Assembly: GCF_009709555.1 (NCBI RefSeq)
Contig: NZ_WJBG01000106.1
Location: 1 to 64,000 of the forward strand
DNA length: 64,000 nucleotides
Direction: 5' to 3'
Origin: Streptomyces blattellae
Lineage (GTDB): Bacteria; Actinomycetota; Actinomycetes; Streptomycetales; Streptomycetaceae
A program made the position numbers and the translations under genes. The notes beneath the pieces were generated by a model that was given only the letters and a program-made list of their open reading frames with translations, did no database searches and had not been told where the DNA came from. Positions 46,669 through 54,104 of this stretch are shown here, in pieces (position 1 is the first letter of the stretch; each line of letters opens with the position of its first letter).

Positions 46669-47658
46669 ATGGACCAGCACCGCCCGGAACCGCCCCTGCC
46701 GTCCGCCCGCGGCCGGATCTCCGCAGCGGTCGAGGAGCACCTCCTCGGCACGGGACCGCTGCCGCGCGACGAGGACACCACCGCCGTACCGGCCTACGGC
46801 GACGACCTCCAGCTCGCCCTGTACCTGTGCTACGAGCTGCATTACCGGGGCTTCGCCGACGTGCCCCCGGACCGTGAGTGGGACCCGGACCTGCTGCGCG
46901 TCCGCGCCGCGCTGGAACACCGCTTCCTGGCCGCCCTGCGCGAGGACACCCCGGTCCACGACACCCTCGAAGGCTCGCTGGCGGAGCTTCTCGTGGAACC
47001 CGTCGACGGCTCGGGTGTCACCCATTACCTGCGCGACGAGGGCGAGTTGTGGCAGCTGCGCGAGTACGCGGCCCAGCGTTCCCTGTACCACCTCAAGGAG
47101 GCCGACCCGCACGCCTGGGTCCTGCCGCGGCTGTCGGGCCGGGCCAAGGCGGCCATGGCGGCGGTGGAGTTCGACGAGTACGGCGGAGGCCGCCCCGAGC
47201 GGCTGCACGCCCGCCTGTTCGCCGACCTGATGACGGACCTGGGCATGGACCCGACATACGGCCGCTACCTCGACGCGGCCTCCGCCGACGCCCTCGCCAC
47301 GGTGAACCTGATGTCCCTCCTCGGCCTGCACCGGTCCCTGCGCGGCGCCCTGGTGGGCCACTTCGCGGCGGTCGAGATCACCTCGTCGCCCGGATCCCGG
47401 CGCCTGGCCGACGCCATGCGCCGCACGGGAGCCGGCCTGGCCGCCGCGTTCTTCTACGACGAGCACGTCGAGGCCGATGCGGTCCACGAGCAGGTCGTAC
47501 GCCACGATGTGATCGGCGGCCTGCTGGAGGCGGAACCGCACCTCGCGGGCGACGTGGCTTTCGGCGTCGACGTCACCGGATACCTGGAGGACCGTCTCGC
47601 CGCCGCCCTGCTCACGGAGTGGCGCACGGGCCGGTCGTCGCTCCGCGGAGGGCTCTGA
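46669..47658 (+). CDS. Heme-oxygenase-like diiron redox protein (iron-containing redox enzyme family)
   Basis: A 329-residue all-helical protein of the heme-oxygenase-like diiron oxidase superfamily, relatives of which (UndA, SznF central domain) oxidise fatty acids or guanidines with O2. Candidate metal ligands are in LCYELHYRGF, VEFDEYGGG and FYDEHVEADAVHE. It heads a cassette with a methyltransferase and a CDGSH protein that I recall as recurrent in Streptomyces. The substrate is unknown. Confidence 0.75.
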   Translation: MDQHRPEPPLPSARGRISAAVEEHLLGTGPLPRDEDTTAVPAYGDDLQLALYLCYELHYRGFADVPPDREWDPDLLRVRAALEHRFLAALREDTPVHDTLEGSLAELLVEPVDGSGVTHYLRDEGELWQLREYAAQRSLYHLKEADPHAWVLPRLSGRAKAAMAAVEFDEYGGGRPERLHARLFADLMTDLGMDPTYGRYLDAASADALATVNLMSLLGLHRSLRGALVGHFAAVEITSSPGSRRLADAMRRTGAGLAAAFFYDEHVEADAVHEQVVRHDVIGGLLEAEPHLAGDVAFGVDVTGYLEDRLAAALLTEWRTGRSSLRGGL

Positions 47659-47690
47659 ATCAAGGCATATCCGGTATCTCATGAAATTAC

Positions 47691-47696
47691 GGGTAC
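47691..47696 (+). promoter_or_regulatory. GGGTAC element 10 nt before the methyltransferase start
   Basis: GGGTAC with the same spacing to the start codon as two neighbouring genes; the best -35 candidates (GGTA or GTAT) are 13-14 bp upstream. Weak alone, suggestive as a set. Confidence 0.3.
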
Positions 47697-47706
47697 CTGG
47701 GGACGC

Positions 47707-48372
47707 ATGAGCGCTCTGGCGATTCCGCTGGCCCCACCCGGCGTGTACGCCCCGCAGGACGACACCGCCCTGCTGGCCGGAGCCCTGGCCCAGGAACGGC
47801 TCCGGCCGAACGCGGAGGTCCTCGACGTGGGCACCGGCACGGGCGCGCTGGCACTCCAGGCCGCACGCCGGGGCACGCGGGTGACCGCGGTGGACGTGTC
47901 ATGGCGGGCGGTGTGGACCGCACGGCTGAACGCCCGCCTGGCCGGACTTCCGGTCCGCATCCGGCACGGGGATCTTTTCGCCCCGGTGCGCGAGCAGACG
48001 TTCGACCTGATCCTCGCCAACCCTCCGTACGTGCCGGCGCCCGGCGCCCGCCCGCAGCCGCGCGGCGAGGCGCGGTCCTGGGACGCGGGCCGCGACGGCC
48101 GGTTCGTGCTCGACCCGCTCTGCCGGGACGCGCCCGCCCTGCTGCGCCCGGGCGGAGTCCTGCTGGTCGTCCATTCCGCACTGAGCGGCCCCGGCCGCAC
48201 CCTCGAACGTCTGCGTGGATCCGGCCTGAGGACCACCGTGACACTGCGGCGTCGCATCGCGTTCGGCCCGGTGCTGAGCGCCCGGCAGAGCTGGCTGCGG
48301 GAGCGGGGCCTGCTGACCGCGGCCCAGGACAAGGAAGAGCTGGTGGTCATCCGTGCCGAACGCCCCCGCTGA
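47707..48372 (+). CDS. HemK/PrmC-like N5-glutamine or related methyltransferase
   Basis: A 221-residue Rossmann methyltransferase: VLDVGTGTGALALQAARRG binds SAM, VTAVDVSWRAV follows, and LILANPPYVPAP is the NPPY motif of enzymes methylating amide nitrogens of Gln, Asn or nucleobases. It lacks the N-terminal recognition domain of PrmC, like eukaryotic Mtq2/HemK2. Its 3' end overlaps the CDGSH gene by 20 nt, so the two are co-translated. The target is probably a protein, unknown. Confidence 0.82.
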   Translation: MSALAIPLAPPGVYAPQDDTALLAGALAQERLRPNAEVLDVGTGTGALALQAARRGTRVTAVDVSWRAVWTARLNARLAGLPVRIRHGDLFAPVREQTFDLILANPPYVPAPGARPQPRGEARSWDAGRDGRFVLDPLCRDAPALLRPGGVLLVVHSALSGPGRTLERLRGSGLRTTVTLRRRIAFGPVLSARQSWLRERGLLTAAQDKEELVVIRAERPR

Positions 48373-48568
48373 CCGGCCGCGTCGCATCACCTTCCACGAA
48401 CCGGGCCCACTCCTCGTGGACGGACCGGTCGAGGTGGAACTGGAAGACGGCACCACCGTGACCTCCGACCGCTTCCGGGTCGCCCTGTGCACCTGCCGGC
48501 GCAGCCGCCGTCACCCCTGGTGCGACACCAGCCACCGCAAGCGGACGCGGCGCACGCGCGAGAAGTGA
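48353..48568 (+). CDS. CDGSH iron-sulfur domain protein
   Basis: A 71-residue protein with a single CDGSH-type 2Fe-2S site: C46-x-C48-x8-C57-x3-H61 in LCTCRRSRRHPWCDTSH, the same spacing as mitoNEET; the Gly of CDGSH is Thr. A very basic C-terminus follows. It starts with GTG at 48353 inside the methyltransferase gene. Likely an electron-transfer or cluster-donor partner for the diiron enzyme two genes upstream (inference). Confidence 0.85.
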   Translation: MPNAPADRPRRITFHEPGPLLVDGPVEVELEDGTTVTSDRFRVALCTCRRSRRHPWCDTSHRKRTRRTREK

Positions 48569-48593
48569 CCGAAAGTCAATACCCTAAAGGGAA

Positions 48594-48613
48594 GTTCACC
48601 AGGTCGGGTGAAC
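48594..48613. promoter_or_regulatory. Inverted repeat GTTCACC-N6-GGTGAAC
   Basis: Perfect 7-bp arms around AGGTCG, 25 nt after the CDGSH stop and upstream of the STAS promoter. It may be an operator or a weak terminator. Confidence 0.4.
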
Positions 48614-48637
48614 CAGATCCTGCGGGCCGCTCCACAG

Positions 48638-48663
48638 GGATGGTCAAGACCGCACCGGGGTAC
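48638..48663 (+). promoter_or_regulatory. Sigma-B-type promoter of the STAS gene
   Basis: GGAT, 16 bp, GGGTAC (48658-48663), 41 nt before the ATG at 48705, fitting the GNNT-N14-16-GGGTAC pattern. STAS antagonists are common members of sigma-B-like regulons. Confidence 0.5.
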
Positions 48664-48704
48664 CTACCGAGATCGAATGCGCCCCCTGCCGAGGTGGAGC
48701 GGAC

Positions 48705-49118
48705 ATGACGCCGGAAGCAGACGACCGAGCCCGCGAGCCGGCCGAAGGCACGGTCGTGGACGCCTTCGGGGCGGCGCCGCCCACGCGGAACAACCATGCC
48801 CGAACGCGGCTGCACGGTCCGTTCATCGTGGTCGAGGCCGCCGGTGACATCGATCTGGCGACCGCCGGGTTCCTCGCGGAGCATCTCGACGCGGCGACCG
48901 CGGGGCCGGAGCCGGATGTGCTGGCCGATCTGCGGGGCGTGGCCTTCTTCGACTGCTCCGGCCTGCGTGTGCTGTGCCGGGCCGAGGAACGCGCCTCGGC
49001 GCGCGGCGGCCGGCTGCGGATCGTCGCGACCGATCCACGCCTGCGCCGGCTGCTGCGCGCGTCGGGACTGCTGAACCGCTTCCCTCCGCTTCCCGGTCTC
49101 CCGAAGGAACGGGAGTGA
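48705..49118 (+). CDS. STAS-domain anti-anti-sigma factor
   Basis: A 137-residue protein with a single STAS domain from about residue 35: FIVVEAAGDIDLATAGFL, VLADLRGVAFFDCSGLRVL, where the Ser of DCSGL is the usual phosphorylation site, and RLLRASGLLNRFP. It would bind an RsbW-like kinase and release a sigma factor when dephosphorylated by SpoIIE-type phosphatases such as those in this window. GGTGGAGCGG precedes the ATG. It has a 35-residue N-terminal extension of no clear function. Confidence 0.85.
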   Translation: MTPEADDRAREPAEGTVVDAFGAAPPTRNNHARTRLHGPFIVVEAAGDIDLATAGFLAEHLDAATAGPEPDVLADLRGVAFFDCSGLRVLCRAEERASARGGRLRIVATDPRLRRLLRASGLLNRFPPLPGLPKERE

Positions 49119-49122
49119 AGCG

Positions 49123-49160
49123 AAGGGCCGGCGAGCGGCCCCACTCCGCCCGCCGGCCTT
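49123..49160 (+). terminator. Probable hairpin terminator after the STAS gene
   Basis: GCCGGCG (49127-49133) pairs with CGCCGGC (49151-49157), extended by AAGG/CCTT with a one-base bulge; it begins 5 nt after the stop. Confidence 0.5.
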
Positions 49161-49250
49161 GTGCGAGATCACAGGGCCCCCGTCACAGGGCTCGCACTCC
49201 CCAGCCACGCGCCCTGCTGGTGATCACGGGGGCCGTGCGATCCCGGTCCC

Positions 49251-49682
49251 TCAGAACGTGAAGACGCTCGTCCCGTAGGAGTTCTTCACGCACTCGTTGG
49301 CGAAGGTGCGCTCGTAGGAGACGCGCTTGCCCTGCCAGACACCGTCGACGGTGACGACCACCGGGTCGTACTGCCTGGTGCACAGCACGCCGTCTCTGCT
49401 CTTCAGCGCGCCGAAGTCACCGTCCGTGCCGCGCAGTTCGGCGCAGGCACCGGCGGCCTCCGGATGGGTGCCGGAGGCCGTCGGGGCGCAGGTCAGGGTG
49501 ACCGCGCGTTCCGGGGTGACGGTGGCCGCGCGTTCGCCGTGACCGGCGGTGAGCACCAGCGCCGAGGGGGCGTAGAGCGAGGCCGGGGCGGCCGGGGCGG
49601 TGAGCGCGGTTGCGGTGAGGGGTCCGCAGACGGCGGTGGCCGTGAGGCCGAGGGTCGCTGCCCAGCGCGCGGTGTTCCGCAT
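49251..49682 (-). CDS. Secreted subtilisin inhibitor (SSI family) with Arg at P1
   Basis: A 143-residue Streptomyces subtilisin inhibitor. A signal peptide ends near residue 33, then the mature protein begins [16 protein letters not shown]. Family marks are [43 protein letters not shown] and the end GTSVFTF; the four Cys form the two disulfides. The reactive loop reads C101-T-R103-Q, so P1 is Arg rather than the Met of SSI, predicting inhibition of trypsin-like enzymes. GGAAGGAAG precedes the ATG. Confidence 0.92.
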   Translation of the reverse strand: MRNTARWAATLGLTATAVCGPLTATALTAPAAPASLYAPSALVLTAGHGERAATVTPERAVTLTCAPTASGTHPEAAGACAELRGTDGDFGALKSRDGVLCTRQYDPVVVTVDGVWQGKRVSYERTFANECVKNSYGTSVFTF

Positions 49683-49971
49683 TGTGTGCTTCCTTCCGCT
49701 CGAAATCGGGGTGTGCCTCAGCCGGCTCGATCGGTGCCGGATCGGCGAGCGCGAGTCTGCCGACTCCGCCGCCGGAGGTCACATCGAACCCACGGGTTTC
49801 AGTAACATTGCGTGTTGAATCAGTGGCGTGAAGTCACGGAACTCGAACGTTCCAAGCCCTTGACCAAGCCACTCCTGATCGTCGAAAGCGCTTGAGTGGC
49901 CGGTTTCCCGGTGCTTGTCAATCGTCCTGAAACATTCCGGTTCCGCCCTGGGCGCACTCCGTCGTGGTCTC

Positions 49972-49999
49972 TTGCTTTCCCTCCAGAACGGCGTAATCG
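49972..49999 (+). promoter_or_regulatory. Possible promoter giving a leaderless message
   Basis: TTGCTT (49972-49977), 16 bp, TAATCG (49994-49999), ending 7 nt before the ATG at 50007, which has no Shine-Dalgarno. The rest of 49683-50006 is comparatively AT-rich and holds the 8-bp palindrome GAACGTTC (49845-49852) but no gene I can support. Confidence 0.4.
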
Positions 50000-50006
50000 T
50001 TGTTAC

Positions 50007-50558
50007 ATGATTACGAAAGAGCAACGAGAGAAGCTGCGCGGCTGGTTCGCCGGCCGCCTGCCGGACGATCTCTTCGAAGAGCTGGTCGAGGTGGCGGTGG
50101 ACCGCGAGGAGGTCACCGTCATCGGCCGGATCCCCGGACCCCGCCTCGCAAAGGACGCCCCGGCGGCCGAGCGTGAGGCGGCCGTGCAGGGCCGGATCGA
50201 GGAGTTCCGGGAGCGCACCCGGGAGGCCCGGATCGCGGTGGCCCGCGAGGCCGAGCACCGGTTCCGCCGGAAGGTGTCCTGGGGCGTGGAGTGCGGCGGT
50301 GAGCGCGCCCTGTTCACGCATGTGGCCGCGCCCGTCATGACCCGGCTGCGCCAGCCCGAACGTCAGGTCCTGGACACGCTCATCGCCGGCGGGGTCGCCC
50401 GCAGCCGCAGCGACGCCCTCGCCTGGTGCGTACGCCTGGTCCAGCGGCACACCGACGACTGGCTGGCCGAACTCAGGGACTCCCTGGAACACGTCCAGCG
50501 GGTGCGCGCCCAGGGACCCGACACGGAAGCCGAAGACACTCCGGCAGACAGCGAGTAG
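50007..50558 (+). CDS. Hypothetical protein, mostly helical
   Basis: A 183-residue charged protein I do not recognise. The N-terminal half (ITKEQREKLRGWFAGRLPDDLFEELVEVAVDREEVTVIGRI) is followed by a helix rich in Arg and Glu. The C-terminal part VLDTLIAGGVARSRSDALAWCVRLV resembles a ribbon-helix-helix arrangement, so DNA binding is possible but unproven. The ATG at 50007 is preferred over the in-frame GTG at 49896 because a promoter-like sequence lies between. Confidence 0.65.
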   Translation: MITKEQREKLRGWFAGRLPDDLFEELVEVAVDREEVTVIGRIPGPRLAKDAPAAEREAAVQGRIEEFRERTREARIAVAREAEHRFRRKVSWGVECGGERALFTHVAAPVMTRLRQPERQVLDTLIAGGVARSRSDALAWCVRLVQRHTDDWLAELRDSLEHVQRVRAQGPDTEAEDTPADSE

Positions 50559-50608
50559 GGAGGAGGGAGCGACGCGCCGTTGTCAGACCCCTCGACTACG
50601 GTGCGGGC

Positions 50609-51304
50609 ATGACTCATTGCGTGTTGGTGGCGGGAGCATGGCTCGGGGCATGGGCGTGGGACGAGGTGGCGGGCGACCTGCGCGCGGCCGGTCATGAGGC
50701 GCATGCGCTGACGCTGTCGGGCCTGGCCGAGAAGCGGGGCGTGACGGCCGGGCAGCAGACCCATGTCCAGGACATCGTCGACGAGGTCGAGCGCCTCGAT
50801 CTGCGGGATGTCGTACTGGTCGGACACAGCTACGCGGGCGTGCCGGTGGGGCAGGCGGCGGAGCGGATCGGTGACCGGCTGGCCCGTGTGGTGTTCGTCG
50901 ACTCCAATGTCCCGGTCGACGGGGAGTGCTTCCTGTCGGGCTGGCCGAGCGAGCAGGTACGCAAGGAGATCGCCGCGCACGACGGCTTCTGGCCATCGGC
51001 GGGGGTCGACGACTTCGCGGGCCAGGGCCTGACGGACGAGCAGATCGCCCGGATCGTCGTCGGCGCGACACCCCACCCGGGCGCTACCCTCACCGAACCG
51101 GCCGTCCTGGCCCGCCCGGTAGCCGACCTCCCGGCGACGTACATCAAATGCCTGCTCGACGGCGAAGAGCCCATGGACGCGGTGGCCGAGGCGCTGAAGA
51201 GCGACCGCTGGGAACTCGTGCGGATGGACACCGGCCACTGGCCGATGTTCTCCCAGCCCCGCGAACTCGCCCGCATCCTGCACGAGTCGGCGACCCGGCC
51301 CTGA
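50609..51304 (+). CDS. Alpha/beta hydrolase
   Basis: A 231-residue esterase-like hydrolase. MTHCVLVAGAWLGAWAWDEVA opens the fold with the oxyanion-hole region; nucleophile Ser is in LVGHSYAGVP, and the catalytic His in MDTGHWPMFSQP. Similar small enzymes resemble plant salicylate and methyl-ester esterases. The substrate is unknown. A GGAGGAGGGAG tract lies about 35 nt before the ATG at 50609, too far to serve as its ribosome-binding site. Confidence 0.85.
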   Translation: MTHCVLVAGAWLGAWAWDEVAGDLRAAGHEAHALTLSGLAEKRGVTAGQQTHVQDIVDEVERLDLRDVVLVGHSYAGVPVGQAAERIGDRLARVVFVDSNVPVDGECFLSGWPSEQVRKEIAAHDGFWPSAGVDDFAGQGLTDEQIARIVVGATPHPGATLTEPAVLARPVADLPATYIKCLLDGEEPMDAVAEALKSDRWELVRMDTGHWPMFSQPRELARILHESATRP

Positions 51305-51414
51305 CCCTCCCCTCCTGCCTGCCGGTCGGCATGGTCTGCGTATCCTCGCCGCGCCGGAGTCGGAACCGGTGCCATGCGCCGACTACGGACTGCGCCGCGG
51401 TGACCGCCGCCGCC

Positions 51415-53001
51415 TCACGTGCGCTGACGGGGCGGCGTTCCTTGCAGCCGGCCTGATCCGCCGGACGGGCCTTGCGCGGTCCCCGTGGACGCCTGGTCGG
51501 TCAGCCAGCGCTGCTCGGCGGAACCGTCACCGACCTTGACGACGATGTCGGCGCCCTCGTCCTTCGTGGTGGACGTCAGCGCGAGCCCCTCCTGCCAGCG
51601 GGCCAGCAACTCGCCCCGCACGGTGAGGTCGTAGCGCACGTCGTCGCCGCGCTCGGAGTCCTCAGGGGCACAGGTGCCGAGGATGACGACGCCGGCGTCC
51701 ACGTGCGAGTCCAGGCACAGGTCCGGGTTGGCCACGCTGCGCAGCAGTCCGTCGACTTCGTACGACCACTGCTGGGTCTCGGCGGACGAGCAGGCGGCCA
51801 GTTCGGTCCCGGCGCCGGCCTCGGCCTCGCCCCGGATGTCCAGGCACAGGTCGGCGGCCTCGTTGCGCAGCGTGGACTGCAGCGGCGCGGGGGGGAGTTG
51901 GGCGGTGCCCGGCCGGGAGGCCGTTCCCGGGTAACCGGTCGCGGCGGCGGACTCGCTCGGGTCGATTCCATCGTCCGAGGCCCACAGGCTGGACACGAGC
52001 ACGCTCGCCAAGAGCCCGGCGGAAGCGATACCCACGCTCGTGAGCAGCACCCGGGTGGGCCGCGGCGCCTGAGCGATACGACGACGGGCGGGCGCGGGGA
52101 TGCGGGACAGGATCCGCTGGCGTGCCTTGCCGTGCCGGCCCGAGCCGCGTGGCCGTGCGCCCTGCTCGGCGCGGCCGGGACGGGAGTCGAGATAGCGGCG
52201 CGCGCCCCAGCCGAGCACGGCCTCGGCGAGCAGCACACCCAATCCGCCCTCGAAATGGCTCAGTTGCTCGGCGGCGAAACGACAGTAGCGGCACTCTCCG
52301 AGATGCTGCTGGACATCCGGCAGCAGTGCGCCGCCCCGGCGGATCGGGACGTCGAGGAGACGGTTGTAGAAGCGGCAATCCTTACTCGGCGCGAGTTCCC
52401 GATGGGCATGTACACAACCCTCGCGGAATTTTTCACGGGCCTGTTCGAGAGCGGCCGCCGCGGTGACGGTGTCCATGCCCAGCAGCCCGGCGGGAACGGT
52501 TATCGGTTCCGCCTCCACCTCGGTGTGCCACAGCAGGCACCGGGAGAGTCCGGGAAGGGCGTGGAATGAACGCTCCGCCAGCTTGCGATTTTCCGGCGTC
52601 ATGGACTTCGCGGCACGCATACCGCGGCCGCCGGCGGGTTTCACCAAATCCGGCAGTACACCGGATATTCGCTCCTCGGCAGACCACTGTCCGACGGTGT
52701 CCCGTACGGCCACGAGGAACCGCGGGCGCACCGCGTCGGCCGACTCGCCCAGCGCCAGCCGGCCGAGAACCTGGTGAAACGCGGCGGCGGTGACCATGGA
52801 GGCGACGTCCGACTTCGCGGCGAGGCAGATGACCGCGTATTCGTGAGCGGGCCGCCAGTGCCGCGCCATCAGCAGCGCGACGGAAGGCGAGGCCTCGGCG
52901 TCCGTACGGCCTCTGAGCCGGGTGGCGAGGCCCTCGTCGGATTCTCCGGGAACCCCGCCGGGCGGGGGGTAGGGAGGCCGAGGGGGGTGGGGGGTGGGCA
53001 C
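51415..53001 (-). CDS. Sigma-factor-like / zinc-finger / transmembrane / ricin-lectin fusion protein
   Basis: A 528-residue fusion. Residues 40-120 resemble ECF sigma region 2 and 135-215 region 4 (SFHALPGLSRCLLWHTEVEAE, LLGMDTVTAAAALEQAREKFR). A ZAS-type anti-sigma zinc site follows, H-x3-C-x2-C in QQHLGECRYCRFA near 240. A basic stretch leads to one membrane helix (VLLTSVGIASAGLLASVLVSSLW near 330), and the outer C-terminus is a ricin-type beta-trefoil (LCLDIRGEAEAG, QQWSYE, LCLDSH). The layout suggests a surface carbohydrate sensor tied to transcription, but the sigma part may be only a relic fold. The GTG start at 53001 has GGAAGGA upstream. Confidence 0.75.
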   Translation of the reverse strand: MPTPHPPRPPYPPPGGVPGESDEGLATRLRGRTDAEASPSVALLMARHWRPAHEYAVICLAAKSDVASMVTAAAFHQVLGRLALGESADAVRPRFLVAVRDTVGQWSAEERISGVLPDLVKPAGGRGMRAAKSMTPENRKLAERSFHALPGLSRCLLWHTEVEAEPITVPAGLLGMDTVTAAAALEQAREKFREGCVHAHRELAPSKDCRFYNRLLDVPIRRGGALLPDVQQHLGECRYCRFAAEQLSHFEGGLGVLLAEAVLGWGARRYLDSRPGRAEQGARPRGSGRHGKARQRILSRIPAPARRRIAQAPRPTRVLLTSVGIASAGLLASVLVSSLWASDDGIDPSESAAATGYPGTASRPGTAQLPPAPLQSTLRNEAADLCLDIRGEAEAGAGTELAACSSAETQQWSYEVDGLLRSVANPDLCLDSHVDAGVVILGTCAPEDSERGDDVRYDLTVRGELLARWQEGLALTSTTKDEGADIVVKVGDGSAEQRWLTDQASTGTAQGPSGGSGRLQGTPPRQRT

Positions 53002-53379
53002 TGAGCGGATTCCTTCCCACGCGCAGGTGACTCTCAGATGTGCTGGCCGCCGAAAAAGGAACTCCAGCCTGGTGCGTACCTTTTGGGCGACGACGCGGGG
53101 AGCGTGAATTCACGAGTGCCGATCCGGCCCTGTTCCCCCCAGGACGAATGCGGCTCCACCAATGCCCCCCACATGTGTTGTTCACCCTTGCACAACACAC
53201 TCATACCAACAAGGCACTTGGGCAACATCCGCCTCATTGGAAGAAGGTCAGAAGCAGCGCCAACTCACCTCTGGGCACCCGTTTTCCCGATTCTCCATGT
53301 GCCTCGTGCGAATCGGGCGCACTCGCCAGTGCGCCGCGCACGCGCCCCGGCGCACGCCCCGCGCAGCCCAATGGAGGTG
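53002..53379. other. Intergenic region with two palindromes
   Basis: About 380 bp upstream of the sigma-lectin gene, AT-richer than average. It contains the perfect 12-bp palindrome CGTGAATTCACG (53103-53114) and an inverted repeat GTGTTGT-N10-ACAACAC (53175-53181 and 53192-53198). No convincing gene is present. Confidence 0.5.
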
Positions 53380-53757
53380 TCAGATCTGCCATGAGCGCAG
53401 CCGGTCTGCCGCGCCGTAGACGTCCACCTTGCCGGAGATCAGGTCGCGGGCGAGGTCGACGAGGGCGCCGTACGGCGGGTCGATACCTACGTCACTGACG
53501 AACATGTAGGCCACGGCGGTGGCGCAGGCAAAGCGGGCGTTGGCCGACGGCAGCGGCTTGAGCAGGGCGAGGGTGTGCAGCAGGGCGGCGGCCCGCCAGG
53601 CCGGGTCGGAGTCCACGCCGAGGCGCGGGGGGTCGACGCGGTGGCGGGCGACGGCCGCGACCAGGGCCGAGAAGTCGTTGATGGTCGGCTGGTCGGGCAG
53701 GACCTCTTCGTGGCGCTGGAGCAGCCACGGCACGTCGATATGGACGACGGGACCCAT
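53380..53757 (-). CDS. Fic/Doc-family toxin component with degenerate active site
   Basis: A 125-residue Doc-like helical protein. The Fic loop reads KPLPSANARF at 67-76; aligned with phage P1 Doc (H66 to R74) the catalytic His is Lys, the metal-binding Asp is Ser and the Lys is Ala, while Asn73 and Arg75 are kept. It starts three bases after the antitoxin stop. Whether it still transfers phosphate or AMP is doubtful; it may act by binding. Confidence 0.75.
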   Translation of the reverse strand: MGPVVHIDVPWLLQRHEEVLPDQPTINDFSALVAAVARHRVDPPRLGVDSDPAWRAAALLHTLALLKPLPSANARFACATAVAYMFVSDVGIDPPYGALVDLARDLISGKVDVYGAADRLRSWQI

Positions 53758-53760
53758 CGG

Positions 53761-54006
53761 TCAGGCGACCTGCCCCTCGCTCTTGGCCTTCGGTTCGTCG
53801 TCGGGAAACGCGGCCGCGAACTCGTCGGCATGGGACGCGAAGAATCGGCGGAAGGCCTCCGCACCCTCCTGGAGGGCACGGTGGCGAGCTATGTCGGCGG
53901 CGGCGGCCTCACGCACGAGCGCCTTCATCGACGTACCCCGCTCCTTGGCGATCTGCCGCAGGTCCTCCAGTTCGCGGTCGCTGAACTCCACGTTGAGGGC
54001 TGGCAT
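53761..54006 (-). CDS. Ribbon-helix-helix antitoxin
   Basis: An 81-residue protein with an N-terminal RHH-like stretch (PALNVEFSDRELEDLRQIAK, GTSMKALVREAAAAD) and an acidic C-terminal tail (ASHADEFAAAFPDDEP) suited to neutralising the partner. It precedes the Doc-like gene in the same operon and probably autorepresses through the palindrome 25 nt upstream. Confidence 0.8.
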   Translation of the reverse strand: MPALNVEFSDRELEDLRQIAKERGTSMKALVREAAAADIARHRALQEGAEAFRRFFASHADEFAAAFPDDEPKAKSEGQVA

Positions 54007-54031
54007 GCACTTCAGGGTACCGCGCAGGTAC

Positions 54032-54041
54032 TTACGCGTAA
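54032..54041. promoter_or_regulatory. TTACGCGTAA palindrome, likely antitoxin operator
   Basis: A perfect 10-bp palindrome 25 nt upstream of the antitoxin start, flanked by AC/AT. Size and place suit an RHH dimer pair controlling the toxin-antitoxin operon. Confidence 0.45.
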
Positions 54042-54104
54042 ATACCCCCAGGTCACGACGCCACTACTGCGGTACCGCAAGGTCGGCACACCCGGCACAC
54101 GGAC

